64,000 bases of DNA from an uncultured Paracoccus sp. Its GTDB lineage: Bacteria > Pseudomonadota > Alphaproteobacteria > Rhodobacterales > Rhodobacteraceae. Where the stretch lies: the NCBI RefSeq assembly GCF_947487305.1, contig NZ_CANKWH010000002.1:248001-312000 (forward strand), in the 5' to 3' direction. The notes beneath the pieces are model-generated. The model saw nothing but the letters and a program-made list of their open reading frames with translations, searched no databases and was not told the origin of the DNA. Positions 18,991 through 28,296 of the stretch are shown here, in pieces. A program made the position numbers and the translations under genes. Within the stretch, counting starts at the first letter, position 1. Every line of letters begins with the position of its first letter.

Positions 18991-20766
18991 TCACTCTTTC
19001 GGCAGGGCGCGCAGACGCAGTTCGCGCATCTGTTCGTTGGTGGGTTCGCTCGGCGCGCCCATCATCAGGTCCTCGGCCCGCTGGTTCATCGGGAACATGA
19101 TGACCTGACGGATGTTCACCTCGTCGGCCAGCAGCATCACGATCCGGTCGATCCCGGCGGCGCAGCCCCCGTGCGGCGGGGCGCCATAGCGGAAGGCCTT
19201 GACCATGCCGCCAAAGCGCTTTTCCACCTCGTCATGGCCATAGCCCGCCAGTTCGAAGGCCTTGAACATGATCTCGGGCTTGTGGTTGCGGATCGCGCCC
19301 GAAATCAGCTCGTAGCCGTTGCAGGCCAGATCGTATTGATAGCCCTTCACTGCCAGCGGATCGCCGTTCAACGCCTCGAGACCGCCCTGCGGCATCGAGA
19401 AGGGGTTGTGCGAAAAGTCGATCTTGCCCTCATCGGTCTTCTCGTACATCGGGAAATCGACGATCCAGGCGAATTTGAACTGGTTTTCCTGCGTGAGCCC
19501 CAACTCGCGGCCAATCTCGTTCCGGGCGCGGCCGGCGACGGGTTCGAACTGTTCGGCCTTGCCACCAAGGAAGAAGGCGGCATCGCCCTCGCCCAGACCC
19601 AGTTGCAGGCGGATCGCCTCGGTCGGCTCCGCCCCCAACGCCTTGGCGATCGGGCCAGCGGCCTCGGTCGAGCCATCCTCGGCCTTGCGCCAGAAGATAT
19701 AACCCATGCCCGGCAGGCCCTCTTTCTGGGCGAAGGCGTTCATCCGGTCGGCGAACTTGCGGCTACCGCCGGTCGGCGCGGGAATGGCGCGGACCTCGGT
19801 GCCCTCCTGTTCCAGCAGCTTGGCGAAGATGCCAAAGCCCGAGCCGCGGAAGTGATCGCTGACGTCCTGCATCTCGATCGGGTTGCGCAGGTCGGGTTTG
19901 TCGCTGCCGTATTTCTTCAGCGCCTCGGCATAGGGGATGCGCGGCCAGTTGGCATCGACCGGGCGACCATTGCCGAATTCCTCGAACAGGCCCTGGATGA
20001 CCGGCTGGATGGTGTTGAAGACATCCTCCTGCTCGACAAAGGACATCTCGACGTCGAGCTGGTAGAAATCGGTGGGCGAGCGGTCGGCGCGCGGATCCTC
20101 GTCGCGGAAGCAGGGCGCGATCTGGAAATAGCGGTCGAACCCCGCCACCATGATCAGCTGCTTGAACTGCTGGGGGGCCTGCGGCAGGGCATAGAACTTG
20201 CCCGGATGCAGGCGCGAGGGCACGAGGAAGTCGCGCGCGCCCTCGGGCGACGACGCGGTGATGATCGGCGTCTGGAACTCGGTGAAGCCCTGATCCCACA
20301 TGCGGTTGCGGATCGAGCGGACGACCTTCGAGCGCAGCATGATGTTCTGGTGCAGGCTTTCGCGGCGCAGGTCGAGGAAGCGATAGGCGAGGCGGGTTTC
20401 CTCGGGATATTCCTGGTCGCCGAAGACCGGCAGCGGCAGCTCGTCGGCGGGGCCGAGGACTTCCAGCCCGGTGGCATAGACCTCGATCTCGCCGGTCGGC
20501 AGCTTGGGGTTGATCAGGCTGGCATCGCGCAACTTGACGCGGCCATCGACGCGGATGACGGTCTCGGCCTTCAGCTTCTCCATCACGGCAAAGGCCGGGC
20601 TGTCGCTGTCGGCGATGACCTGGGTCATGCCGTAATGGTCGCGCAGGTCGACGAACAGCACGCCCCCATGATCGCGCACCCGATGAACCCAGCCCGACAG
20701 GCGGATGGTTTCCCCGGCATTGGCGGCGGTCAGTTCGGCGCAGGTATGGCTGCGATAGGCGTGCAT
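18991..20766 (-). CDS. aspS: Aspartyl-tRNA synthetase
   Basis: AspS charges tRNA-Asp with aspartate. The 591-residue protein is the bacterial type: an N-terminal anticodon-binding OB fold ([19 protein letters not shown]), a class II catalytic core with motif 2 at [19 protein letters not shown], the inserted GAD domain (around [15 protein letters not shown]), and motif 3 at [13 protein letters not shown] near the C-terminus. A GAGG lies about 6 bases before the ATG. The gene stands alone. Confidence 0.97.
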   Translation of the reverse strand: MHAYRSHTCAELTAANAGETIRLSGWVHRVRDHGGVLFVDLRDHYGMTQVIADSDSPAFAVMEKLKAETVIRVDGRVKLRDASLINPKLPTGEIEVYATGLEVLGPADELPLPVFGDQEYPEETRLAYRFLDLRRESLHQNIMLRSKVVRSIRNRMWDQGFTEFQTPIITASSPEGARDFLVPSRLHPGKFYALPQAPQQFKQLIMVAGFDRYFQIAPCFRDEDPRADRSPTDFYQLDVEMSFVEQEDVFNTIQPVIQGLFEEFGNGRPVDANWPRIPYAEALKKYGSDKPDLRNPIEMQDVSDHFRGSGFGIFAKLLEQEGTEVRAIPAPTGGSRKFADRMNAFAQKEGLPGMGYIFWRKAEDGSTEAAGPIAKALGAEPTEAIRLQLGLGEGDAAFFLGGKAEQFEPVAGRARNEIGRELGLTQENQFKFAWIVDFPMYEKTDEGKIDFSHNPFSMPQGGLEALNGDPLAVKGYQYDLACNGYELISGAIRNHKPEIMFKAFELAGYGHDEVEKRFGGMVKAFRYGAPPHGGCAAGIDRIVMLLADEVNIRQVIMFPMNQRAEDLMMGAPSEPTNEQMRELRLRALPKE

Positions 20767-20817
20767 GGCGGACCTCTTTCGTTCAGCCCCTGCTCAAAGC
20801 GCGGCGCGGGGCGGAAG

Positions 20818-21174
20818 TCAAGCGCGCGGCTGCCAAAGTTCGATCGGATTGCCCTCGGGATCGTGGATTCGCGCGAAATTCCCGACCTCGCTGTCCCATT
20901 CCTCGGGCCGGGTCTCGACCGCGATGCCGGCCACCTGCAACCGGGCCATCATGCCGGCCAGATCGTCCACACGCAGGTTCAACAGCCATTGCCGGTCGGC
21001 GGGGAAATAGTCGGTATCCTGCCGGAAGGGCGCAAGGATGGTCGGACCCGCCGCCTGCTGCCACGGCCCCTCGCCCCGCCAGCCGATGCCCAGGTGCCGG
21101 TCATACCAGGCGGCCAGCGCCTCGGGATCGCGGGCGCGGAAGAAGAAGCCGCCGATTCCGGTTATCTGCGCCAT
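20818..21174 (-). CDS. VOC-family (glyoxalase-like) protein
   Basis: The 118-residue single-domain VOC protein has TGIGGFFFRARDPEALAAWY at the start and the C-terminal pattern FARIHDPEGNPIELWQP. Members include glyoxalases, dioxygenases and resistance proteins; this one cannot be assigned further. A purine-rich GAGGGGGC lies upstream of the ATG. It follows the CPBP gene on the same strand after 12 bases. Confidence 0.83.
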   Translation of the reverse strand: MAQITGIGGFFFRARDPEALAAWYDRHLGIGWRGEGPWQQAAGPTILAPFRQDTDYFPADRQWLLNLRVDDLAGMMARLQVAGIAVETRPEEWDSEVGNFARIHDPEGNPIELWQPRA

Positions 21175-21186
21175 GCCCCTGCCCCC

Positions 21187-21846
21187 TCAGAACGGCCGCA
21201 CCACGTTGCCGCTGTAGAAGTAATAGCCCATGCCGACCGCGAACAGCATGTTGCCCGCGACCGCGTGCAGCATCCATGCGGCGGGGAAGCCGTGGCGCAG
21301 ATAGGCACGGGCAAAGAACCAGCCGCCGATGAAGGTCATGATCGCCACGATCCAGGACCAGTACATCAGGTGGGCAAAGGAAAACACCGCCGCATTGACG
21401 GCGATGCCCGCCTTGCCCTGCGGCAGAAGCGCGCCATAGCGATGGAAGAACAGCGGCCTGAAGATCAGTTCCTGCGGCAGCGCCGACAGGATCGGGTAGA
21501 GCGCCCAGATCAGCAGCAGGAATTCCGGCCGGGTGCGCAGGATGCCGAACAGCGCCTCGGGGCGCGAGATGGACAGGATCACCACCCCCGCGACCAGCGT
21601 GGCCAGCGCGATCCCGGCGATCTCGTGCCAGGGCATCCGCCGGCCCCGGATCAGGTTGCGCCACTGGAATCCGCCGGTGCGCCACAGAAGCACGAGGCCC
21701 GCGAGGCTGAAGAGGAACAGCGCCGTGAACATCCGCTCGGGCGGCAGGCAGAGGGCAATGGCCAGCGGCGCCCCGATATAGAGCGCCGCGAATTCGACCC
21801 AAAGCCAGCGTCGCGAGCCTATCGCGACAGATGCGTCTGCAGCCAT
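21187..21846 (-). CDS. CPBP-family intramembrane metalloprotease
   Basis: The 219-residue protein has about six hydrophobic segments and the two CPBP (CaaX/Abi) motifs: LPQELIFRPLFFHR near residue 120, where the first of the usual two glutamates is Gln, and FSFAHLMYW near residue 152. A third conserved region is HAVAGNMLFAVGMGYY. Family members cleave prenylated or bacteriocin-related peptides, or act as scaffolds. The ATG at 21846 lies inside the 3' end of the GH25 gene (28-base overlap), so the two are probably co-translated. Confidence 0.82.
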   Translation of the reverse strand: MAADASVAIGSRRWLWVEFAALYIGAPLAIALCLPPERMFTALFLFSLAGLVLLWRTGGFQWRNLIRGRRMPWHEIAGIALATLVAGVVILSISRPEALFGILRTRPEFLLLIWALYPILSALPQELIFRPLFFHRYGALLPQGKAGIAVNAAVFSFAHLMYWSWIVAIMTFIGGWFFARAYLRHGFPAAWMLHAVAGNMLFAVGMGYYFYSGNVVRPF

Positions 21847-22616
21847 CTTGCCCAATCCGCGCTCGACCCGGCGAAGGCGTTCAGGTCCACGTCGCCGCGG
21901 ATGCCCGGAACGATGCCGGTGCCGGTATATTGCCAGAAGGTCCAGTTCTGACCGGGATAGCGCGCGCGGGGATGATCGGCAACCGAGCGCAACCAGAACT
22001 CGGCCCGCATCGTGCCCAGCTGGTTGTCCTTGTAAAAATCGACCGTGGTATAGATCAGCGGGCGCTGGCCGTAATACTGTCCGACGATCTGCATGAAGAT
22101 CTCGGCCTCGCGCTTGATCTCCTGCGGCGGCGGGCGGCGCGGACAGGTGCGCGAGTTGGTCCATTCCAGATCGATGACCGGCGGCAGAGCGCCGCGTTCA
22201 CGCGGGACGTTGCGGATGAACCACGCCGCCTGTTCGGCGCCTGAGCGGCAGAAGTAGAAATAGTGATAGGCGCCGCGCGGGATGCGGGCCGCACCCGCCT
22301 CGCGCCAGTAGCGCTGGAAGTTGGGGTCGCTGTGATCGCCACCCTCGGTCGCCTTGATGAAGGCAAAGCTGATCCCGGCGCCGCGCACCTGCGCCCAGTT
22401 GATGTCACCCTGCCAGCGCGAGATGTCGATGCCGTGGACCTGCTGGCCATAGGGATGACCCGAGCGCCAGACATGCGGATCGCTGTCGCCCAGCTGCGGC
22501 GTATTGCCGCCGACATAGACGGCCCCGCCGCCTCCGCCGCGCGACGGCGTTCGGCCACAGCTGACGACCACCGTCACCAGCATCATGGCTATGATCAGTT
22601 TTACAAGAAATTTCAT
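21819..22616 (-). CDS. GH25 lysozyme-like lipoprotein
   Basis: The 265-residue protein begins MKFLVKLIIAMMLVTVVVSC, a lipoprotein signal with the lipobox VVSC, followed by a Gly-rich linker. The GH25 muramidase domain starts at HGIDISRWQGDINWAQV and has the second acidic pair in PPVIDLEW and the C-terminal WTFWQYTGTG. GH25 enzymes cut the MurNAc-GlcNAc bond of peptidoglycan. The lipid anchor suggests a host envelope role, not phage lysis. An ATG at 22679 in frame lacks a fitting N-terminus. Confidence 0.88.
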   Translation of the reverse strand: MKFLVKLIIAMMLVTVVVSCGRTPSRGGGGGAVYVGGNTPQLGDSDPHVWRSGHPYGQQVHGIDISRWQGDINWAQVRGAGISFAFIKATEGGDHSDPNFQRYWREAGAARIPRGAYHYFYFCRSGAEQAAWFIRNVPRERGALPPVIDLEWTNSRTCPRRPPPQEIKREAEIFMQIVGQYYGQRPLIYTTVDFYKDNQLGTMRAEFWLRSVADHPRARYPGQNWTFWQYTGTGIVPGIRGDVDLNAFAGSSADWARWLQTHLSR

Positions 22617-22730
22617 TGCTGCCCCGAAACACTGCTCTGCTTTTTTTCCACTTATCGCAAAGCCGTGAACAAAAGTCACCGGGCCGTGTCGGTCACGACT
22701 GCGTCAGAACGGTGAAAGGCAGGGGGCGAA

Positions 22731-22903
22731 GAGCGAGCGCTGGCCCGTGGGTGGGCGCCCGAGCGGCTCGTCTGCGCGCTTTATGGCGCCAAGTCCCTCT
22801 CTTGCCGGAACTCGGGACCAGCCGCACCAAAGCGCCTACCCGCCCGTACGGGCAGGCGCTCGCCCGGCGGCGCGATGCGCCTTGTTCCGGGCGGGGTCTG
22901 TGG
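22731..22903. repeat. Structured dispersed element, copy 1
   Basis: Three nested helices join the two ends: GAGCGC (22735-22740) with GCGCTC (22856-22861), CCCGT (22744-22748) with ACGGG (22848-22852), and GGGTGGGCGC (22749-22758) with GCGCCTACCC (22832-22841). The enclosed core contains GCGCTTTATGGCGC. A second hairpin follows, with GCCCGG...CCGGGC around GGCGC-GAT-GCGCC (22862-22892). Similar elements lie at 38826-38992 and 57161-57316. On the minus strand the element starts 8 bases after the FAD oxidase stop codon. It fills the gap up to the GH25 promoter region, in which I see nothing else. Confidence 0.75.
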
Positions 22904-22911
22904 TTCGGCAC

Positions 22912-24291
22912 TCAGCCCCGGTCCGGCACCAGTTTCCCCGGGTTGAGGATGTTGTTCGGGTCCAGCGCCGCCTTGATGACGCCCATGACCGCCCAGGCCT
23001 CGCCATGCTCCTCGGCCATCAGCGCGCGCTTGCCGATGCCGACGCCATGCTCGCCGCTGATCGTGCCGCCGACGGCCAGCGCCCGCTCGGCCATCCGCCG
23101 GGCCAGCGCCTTCGCACGCTTCAACTCATCCTCGTTGCCCGGCTCGACCAGCAGGGCCGAGTGGAAATTGCCGTCGCCCACATGGCCGAGGATCGGGCCG
23201 ACCATGCCGTCGGCGGCAATATCCTCATGCGCGGCGGCGACGGCTTCGGCCAGTTTCGACATCGGCACACAGATATCCGTCACCATCGCCGTGCTGCCCG
23301 GACGCACCGACAGCTGCGCCGGATAGGCCTGGTGGCGCATCTTCCACAGCGCGTTCCGTTCCTCGGGCGTCGCCGCCCATTGGAAACCCTGCCCGCCGAA
23401 TTCCTCGGCCAGCGCGCCGAAGCTTTCGGCATCGGCGGCGACACTGGCCTCGCTGCCGTTGAACTCGATCAGCAGATGCGGCTGTTCGGGGAAATCGCGC
23501 TTGGCATAGCTGTTGAAGGCGCGGACCGAGACCTCGTCGATGAACTCGATCCGGGCCATCGGGATGCCCGACTGGATGGTGGCGGTGACGCAATCGACCG
23601 CCCCCTCCAGCGTCGGGAAGGCGCAGACGGCGGCGGCGATCTTCTCGGGCTGACCATGCAGGCGCAGGGTCAGTTCGGTGATGATCCCCAGCGTTCCTTC
23701 CGAGCCGACCATCAGCGCCGTCAGGTCATAGCCGGCACTGGATTTCGCCGCCCGCGTGCCGGTGCGGATGACCCGGCCATCGGCCAGCACCACCTCGAGC
23801 GCCAGGACATTGTCGCGCATGGTGCCATAGCGCACAGCCGTCGTGCCGCTGGCCCGCGTGGCGGCCATGCCGCCAAGGCTCGCATTGGCGCCCGGATCGA
23901 CCGGGAAGAACAGCCCGGTGGCGCGCAGTTCGGTGTTCAGCTCCTCGCGCGTCAACCCGGGCTGGATCGAGACCTGCATGTCCTCGGCCCGGATCTCCAG
24001 CACCTTGTTCATCCGGCTCATGTCCAGCGTGATCCCGCCCTTCACCGCCAGCGCGTGACCTTCCAGCGAGGTGCCGGTGCCCCAGCCGATCACCGGCACC
24101 AGATGCGCATTGCAGAGCCTGAGGATCGCCGAGACCTCTTCGGTCGTCTCGGGCCAGGCCACCGCATCGGGCGGCGGCGCGCTGTGATAGCTTTCCGAGG
24201 CGCCATGCTGGTCGCGGTCGACCTGGGTGACAGAGAGCCGCGCACCCAACAGGGACTGCAATTCGGCAAGGACGGAATCGGGGATCGGCAT
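22912..24291 (-). CDS. FAD-linked oxidase, D-lactate dehydrogenase (LDHD) type
   Basis: The 459-residue protein has the FAD-binding type 4 domain (VIGWGTGTSLEGHALAVKGG, then GLFFPVDPGANASLGGMAA and YDLTALMVGSEGTLGIITEL) and the C-terminal oxidase domain with HVGDGNFH and SGEHGVGIGKR. This fits cytochrome-linked D-lactate dehydrogenase or a related 2-hydroxyacid oxidase such as GlcD; GlcD is less likely because glcE and glcF are absent. MPIPDSVLAEL at 24291 has AGAGG 8 bases upstream. Confidence 0.88.
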   Translation of the reverse strand: MPIPDSVLAELQSLLGARLSVTQVDRDQHGASESYHSAPPPDAVAWPETTEEVSAILRLCNAHLVPVIGWGTGTSLEGHALAVKGGITLDMSRMNKVLEIRAEDMQVSIQPGLTREELNTELRATGLFFPVDPGANASLGGMAATRASGTTAVRYGTMRDNVLALEVVLADGRVIRTGTRAAKSSAGYDLTALMVGSEGTLGIITELTLRLHGQPEKIAAAVCAFPTLEGAVDCVTATIQSGIPMARIEFIDEVSVRAFNSYAKRDFPEQPHLLIEFNGSEASVAADAESFGALAEEFGGQGFQWAATPEERNALWKMRHQAYPAQLSVRPGSTAMVTDICVPMSKLAEAVAAAHEDIAADGMVGPILGHVGDGNFHSALLVEPGNEDELKRAKALARRMAERALAVGGTISGEHGVGIGKRALMAEEHGEAWAVMGVIKAALDPNNILNPGKLVPDRG

Positions 24292-24460
24292 CACACAACC
24301 TCTGATAGGAGGATTGCAGCCTATCGCGCCCCGTGGGGATGGGAAAGCGCCCCTGCCACTGTCATAATTCCTGCATGAAGCTGACATCTTCATGTCATGC
24401 AGGGGAACTAGCCTTGCATCAGGTTCGTTTCAGGGTTGTGAGGCAAGGAACTGTTCCGCA

Positions 24461-25354
24461 ATGACATCTGAACGTATCAGCCAGTTCTCTCATCCGGTCG
24501 AATGGCGCAGCGGCTATCGCATTGCGCCCGGTCTGCGTGCCGAATTGCCGGCCCGGGCCGAGCGTGCCTTTGTCACGCTGGTGACGAATGCCGATTACCT
24601 TCCCGGGGCCGAGGCGCTGGTCCGCTCGCTGAGGTTGTCGGGCACCGATGCCGACATCGCGGTGATGCACCGCCACATCCCGGCCGAGGGGCTGGCGCGG
24701 CTCAGGGCGCTTGGCGCGCGGCTGATCGAGGCCGATCTTCTGCCCACAAGCGAGGGGTTCGACGCGCTGCACGCCCGCGATGCGCTGCACGCCCGCGCCG
24801 CCTTCACCCGCGGCAGCAAGCCCGATTTCCACACGCCGCTCGACAACTTCGTCAAGCTGCGGCTGTGGCAGCTGGATTACGCGCGCTGCGTCTTCATTGA
24901 TGCCGATGCGGTGGTGCTGCGCCCGGTGGACAAGCTCTTCGACTTTCCCGAATTCTGCGCCGCGCCGAATGTCTATGACGGGCTGGACGGGTTCCACCGG
25001 ATGAATTCCGGCGTCTTCACCGCCCGCCCCGATGCCGAGACCTTCCGCCGGATGCTGGCGCGTCTGGACCGGCCCGGCCTCTTCTGGCCGCGCACAGACC
25101 AGACCTTCCTGCAGGAGTATTTCCCCGACTGGCACGGCCTGCCGATCCAGTACAACCTCTTGCAATATGTTTGGATGAACCTTCCCGACCTGTGGAGCTG
25201 GGACGACATCCACATCCTGCATTTCCAGTATGAAAAGCCCTGGGACGATCACGCCAAATCGGCCGAACTGGCACCGCTGATCGCGCTGTGGCGGCAGATT
25301 GCCGAGGGAGGGCCGATCCCGGACCTCGCCGCCCAGCAGCGCCCCGCCGCGTGA
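24461..25354 (+). CDS. Glycosyltransferase family 8 (glycogenin-like)
   Basis: The 297-residue protein has the GT8 layout: FVTLVTNADYLPGAEALVRS near the start, the metal-binding DxD in VFIDADAVVLRPVDKLF near residue 148, then MNSGVFTARP and the C-terminal ILHFQYEKPWDD. Glycogenin-like GT8 enzymes transfer glucose, galactose or inositol groups from nucleotide sugars. The acceptor is unknown. AAGGAA lies about 10 bases before the ATG. The epimerase gene follows after 10 bases, so the pair may act in one glycan pathway. Confidence 0.88.
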   Translation: MTSERISQFSHPVEWRSGYRIAPGLRAELPARAERAFVTLVTNADYLPGAEALVRSLRLSGTDADIAVMHRHIPAEGLARLRALGARLIEADLLPTSEGFDALHARDALHARAAFTRGSKPDFHTPLDNFVKLRLWQLDYARCVFIDADAVVLRPVDKLFDFPEFCAAPNVYDGLDGFHRMNSGVFTARPDAETFRRMLARLDRPGLFWPRTDQTFLQEYFPDWHGLPIQYNLLQYVWMNLPDLWSWDDIHILHFQYEKPWDDHAKSAELAPLIALWRQIAEGGPIPDLAAQQRPAA

Positions 25355-25364
25355 AAGGCGCGCG

Positions 25365-26177
25365 ATGCGGATCGCGCTGACCGGGGCCAGCGGCATCGTC
25401 GGCGGGTTCATGGCCCATGCAGTCCGCGCTGGCGGTCACGATCTGAACCCCCTGCCCGGCTACCGGCTTGGCGATGCGCCGGACCTCTCGGGCCATGACG
25501 CGCTGATCCATGCGGCCTTCGCCCATGCGCCGGGCCGCTATCGCGGTGGCGAGGGTGATGATCCCGAGGGGTTTCGGCGGCTGAACCTCGACGGATCTCT
25601 GCGCCTGTTCCGGGCGGCGGTGGAGGCGGGCGTGTCGCGGATCGTGTTCCTGTCCTCGCGGGCGGTGCATGACGGGCATCCAGCCGCAACGCGGCTGACC
25701 GACGACCTGCCGCCCGCGCCGACCAATCTCTATGGCGAGGTGAAGGCAGAGGCCGAGACGGCCCTGCGCGCTCTGCCACTGCACACGGTCTCGCTGCGCG
25801 CGACCGGCGTCTATGGCCCCGGCAAGGCGAACAAATGGCACGGGCTTTTCGCCGATTACCTGGCCGGGCGCCCGGTGCCTTCCCGCGTGGCGACCGAGGT
25901 TCATGGCGATGACATGGCTTCCGCCGCGCTCTTGGCGCTGCGGCCCGAAGCGCCCGCTACGCTGAACGTCAGCGATCTGGTGCTGGACCGTCACGACCTT
26001 CTGGCCGAGGTCGCCCGCCTGACCGGCTGCCGTCACCCGCCGCCGCCCCGCGCCGATGCCTCTGCCCTGCGGATTGCCGATTGCAGCGGGCTCATGGCGC
26101 TCGGCTGGCGGCCCGGCGGCATGGATTTGTTGCGCGCCACCCTGCCAAGCCTGCTGGACCAACGCGCCGATCTGTGA
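25365..26177 (+). CDS. NAD-dependent epimerase/dehydratase (extended SDR)
   Basis: The 270-residue Rossmann protein starts MRIALTGASGIVGGFMAHAV, a variant of the GxxGxxG dinucleotide-binding motif. The active site has Ser in VFLSSRAVHDG and the YxxxK pair in NLYGEVKAEAE. SLRATGVYGPG is another family mark. It is short for the family and could be an epimerase, reductase or dehydratase of a nucleotide sugar. It lies 10 bases after the GT8 gene. Confidence 0.87.
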   Translation: MRIALTGASGIVGGFMAHAVRAGGHDLNPLPGYRLGDAPDLSGHDALIHAAFAHAPGRYRGGEGDDPEGFRRLNLDGSLRLFRAAVEAGVSRIVFLSSRAVHDGHPAATRLTDDLPPAPTNLYGEVKAEAETALRALPLHTVSLRATGVYGPGKANKWHGLFADYLAGRPVPSRVATEVHGDDMASAALLALRPEAPATLNVSDLVLDRHDLLAEVARLTGCRHPPPPRADASALRIADCSGLMALGWRPGGMDLLRATLPSLLDQRADL

Positions 26178-26205
26178 TTCGCTGGTCCCTCAAGGGGATG
26201 GAGCG

Positions 26206-27918
26206 ATGAGTTCAGGCAAGCGCAGCTGGATCGTCAGGGGCTGGCATTATGCCATCGGCCGCAGCCGCCATGCGATGCGGGTGATGCTGGAACATGGCCC
26301 GAACAAGCTGGAATTCTGGTTTCTGGCGCTGCTGATCGGGGTCGGCGCGGGCTTCGCCGCGCTGGGGTTCCGGCTGGGGATCAGCGCCCTGCAACGCACC
26401 ATCTATGGCGCCGATGACCTGACACTGGCTAGCGCGGGGGCGCATCTGCCCTGGTATTGGGTGCTGGTGGTGCCGATCATCGGCGGCTTTGTCGTGGGCG
26501 TGATCCTTGACCGCTTCACCCCCGACGGGCGCGTGCGCTCGGTGCCCGACGTGATCGAAGGGGCGGCGCTGGATGGCGGGCGAGTCGAGGTCAAGGCGGG
26601 GCTGGCCTCGGCGGCGGCCTCGCTGATTACCCTGGGCTCGGGCGGCAGTTCCGGGCGCGAGGGGCCGGTCGTGCATCTGGCGGGCGTCATCTCGACGCTG
26701 GTCGCCAGCCGCATCAAGGCCAGCCCGATGACCGGGCGCGATCTGCTGGGCTGCGCCGTCGCCGGTGCCGTCGCCGCCAGCTTCAACGCGCCGATCGCCG
26801 GCGCGCTGTTCGCGCATGAAGTGGTGCTGCGCCATTTCGCCATCCATTCCTTCGCCCCCATCGCCATTGCCGCCGTGGCGGGCACGGTCATCAACCGGCT
26901 GGAATTCGGCGGGCTGACCGAGTTCACCCTGACCCAGCAAGCCTCGCTGGCCTTCAACGTCGAGCTGCCGGCCTTCATGCTGCTGGGCCTCGTCTCGGCG
27001 CTGGTCGCCGCCGCGCTGATGAAGGCGGTGCTCAGCGCCGATGCACTTGGCAATCACCTGATGTCCGGGCGCAGCTGGCCGCGCTGGATCAGGCCGACGG
27101 TGGCGGGCGGGTTGCTGGGGCTGATCGCCATCCCCTTCCCGCATATCATCGGCGTCGGCTACGAGACCACATCGGCGGCGCTTCAGGGACGCATCGGATT
27201 GTCCGAGGCGGTGATCTTTGCCGTGGTCAAGGCGGTGGCCGTGGCGATCACCCTTGGCGGGCGCATGGGCGGGGGCATCTTCTCGCCGGCGCTGGTCATG
27301 GGCTCGCTGACCGGGCTGGCCTTTGGCATCGTCGCCACCGGCATCCTGCCCGATGTGTCGGGCTCGGTGAACCTCTATGCGCTGGCGGGCATGGGCGCCG
27401 TGGGTGCGGCGGTGCTGGGCGCGCCCATTTCAACCGCGCTGATCGTCTTCGAGATGACCGGCGACTGGCAGACCGGAATCGCGGTGATGACCGCCGTGTC
27501 GCTGTCCTCGGCGCTGGCCTCGCGGCTGGTGCATCGGTCCTTCTTCCTGACGCAGCTTGAAAACCGCGGCGTCCGCATTGCCGAGGGGCCGCAGGTCTGG
27601 CTGCCGCAGAAGATGCGCATCACCGCCATCCTGCGCCCGATTACGGCCGAGAACGCCCCGCCCGCCGATTTGGTCCGCAATCTGGTCGCCACCGGCAAGG
27701 CGCTCACCGAGGGGATGCGGCTCTACCAGGCGCTGGCCGAGTTCGAGCGCACGGGTGCCGCCTTCCTGCCGGTGATCCGCCCGCCCGAGGAGGCAGACCA
27801 GGGCGACGACCCCGACAGCCTGCCCGATCCCGAGATCCTCGGCGTTGTCTATCACGTTGATGCGCTGCGGGCGCTCAATCAGGCACTGGCCGAGGCGGCG
27901 GCGGAAGAGCATGGATAG
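26206..27918 (+). CDS. ClC-family chloride channel/antiporter
   Basis: The 570-residue protein has the ClC membrane core with the selectivity sequence GSGGSSGREGPVVHLAG (the gating Glu is in GREGP) and the second signature GGRMGGGIFSPALVMG. The gating glutamate is typical of both H+/Cl- antiporters and some channels. The final 130 residues (after RLVHRSFFLTQLENRG) are soluble and look like CBS-type regulatory sequence, with no clear second repeat. The start at 26206 follows GGGGATGGAG. It is 28 bases after the epimerase gene and may be in its transcript. Confidence 0.93.
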   Translation: MSSGKRSWIVRGWHYAIGRSRHAMRVMLEHGPNKLEFWFLALLIGVGAGFAALGFRLGISALQRTIYGADDLTLASAGAHLPWYWVLVVPIIGGFVVGVILDRFTPDGRVRSVPDVIEGAALDGGRVEVKAGLASAAASLITLGSGGSSGREGPVVHLAGVISTLVASRIKASPMTGRDLLGCAVAGAVAASFNAPIAGALFAHEVVLRHFAIHSFAPIAIAAVAGTVINRLEFGGLTEFTLTQQASLAFNVELPAFMLLGLVSALVAAALMKAVLSADALGNHLMSGRSWPRWIRPTVAGGLLGLIAIPFPHIIGVGYETTSAALQGRIGLSEAVIFAVVKAVAVAITLGGRMGGGIFSPALVMGSLTGLAFGIVATGILPDVSGSVNLYALAGMGAVGAAVLGAPISTALIVFEMTGDWQTGIAVMTAVSLSSALASRLVHRSFFLTQLENRGVRIAEGPQVWLPQKMRITAILRPITAENAPPADLVRNLVATGKALTEGMRLYQALAEFERTGAAFLPVIRPPEEADQGDDPDSLPDPEILGVVYHVDALRALNQALAEAAAEEHG

Positions 27919-27929
27919 GCGCGCGGTTC

Positions 27930-28037
27930 ACCAGAATTAACTTATATAAACTTGACCTGTTACTGCCTCGGAAACAATCTCGTTACCGGAAAGTATATTT
28001 TTACTTTCCGTGTTTCATTTGGTTTGGAGTTTCTCTT
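27930..28037 (+). promoter_or_regulatory. AT-rich leader with hairpin before the small secreted protein
   Basis: This stretch is far richer in A and T than its surroundings. It holds a TATATAAA, a TTGACC (27952-27957), and a 9-bp hairpin CGGAAAGTA-TATTTT-TACTTTCCG at 27987-28010. The hairpin could end clcA transcription or sit in the leader of the 28038 gene. No confident -10 box is placed. Confidence 0.35.
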
Positions 28038-28292
28038 ATGCATAAATCGATCATCGCACTTGCCTTCAGTGCCATCCTGGCGACCGGACCGGCAATGGCG
28101 TCCTATTCGCCGGAAACCGGGCAAGTTCCGCAAGCCAGCCTCGACATCGTCGAAACCGTGGACGCGGCGACCGTTCCCGCCGCAGATGGCACGATGCAGC
28201 TCGCCATTGCCTGGAATGGCTGCTCTGACCCCTGGTATTATCGCAGCGGGTGGCAGGTGCTGGCTGAACTGATCTGGGACGTCTGCGGATAA
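28038..28292 (+). CDS. Small secreted protein, unknown family
   Basis: The 84-residue protein starts with a clear signal peptide (MHKSIIALAFSAILATGPAMA), leaving about 63 residues after cleavage. The mature part is acidic in its first half and has two cysteines, in NGCSDPWYYRSGW and at the penultimate position (DVCG), which could form a disulfide in the periplasm or outside. The ribosome binding site is weak (GGAG about 9 bases before the ATG). I recognise no family. It has its own AT-rich leader and is followed by a strong terminator. Confidence 0.65.
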   Translation: MHKSIIALAFSAILATGPAMASYSPETGQVPQASLDIVETVDAATVPAADGTMQLAIAWNGCSDPWYYRSGWQVLAELIWDVCG

Positions 28293-28296
28293 TAAA

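Noticed and set aside
19171..21951. 926-codon plus-strand frame opposite aspS and its neighbours
   Set aside because: It runs across three clear minus-strand genes and shows no family pattern.
22616..23326. Frame crossing the structured element and the start of the FAD oxidase region
   Set aside because: Arg/Ser-rich with no motif; the DNA is explained by the repeat element and the minus-strand gene.
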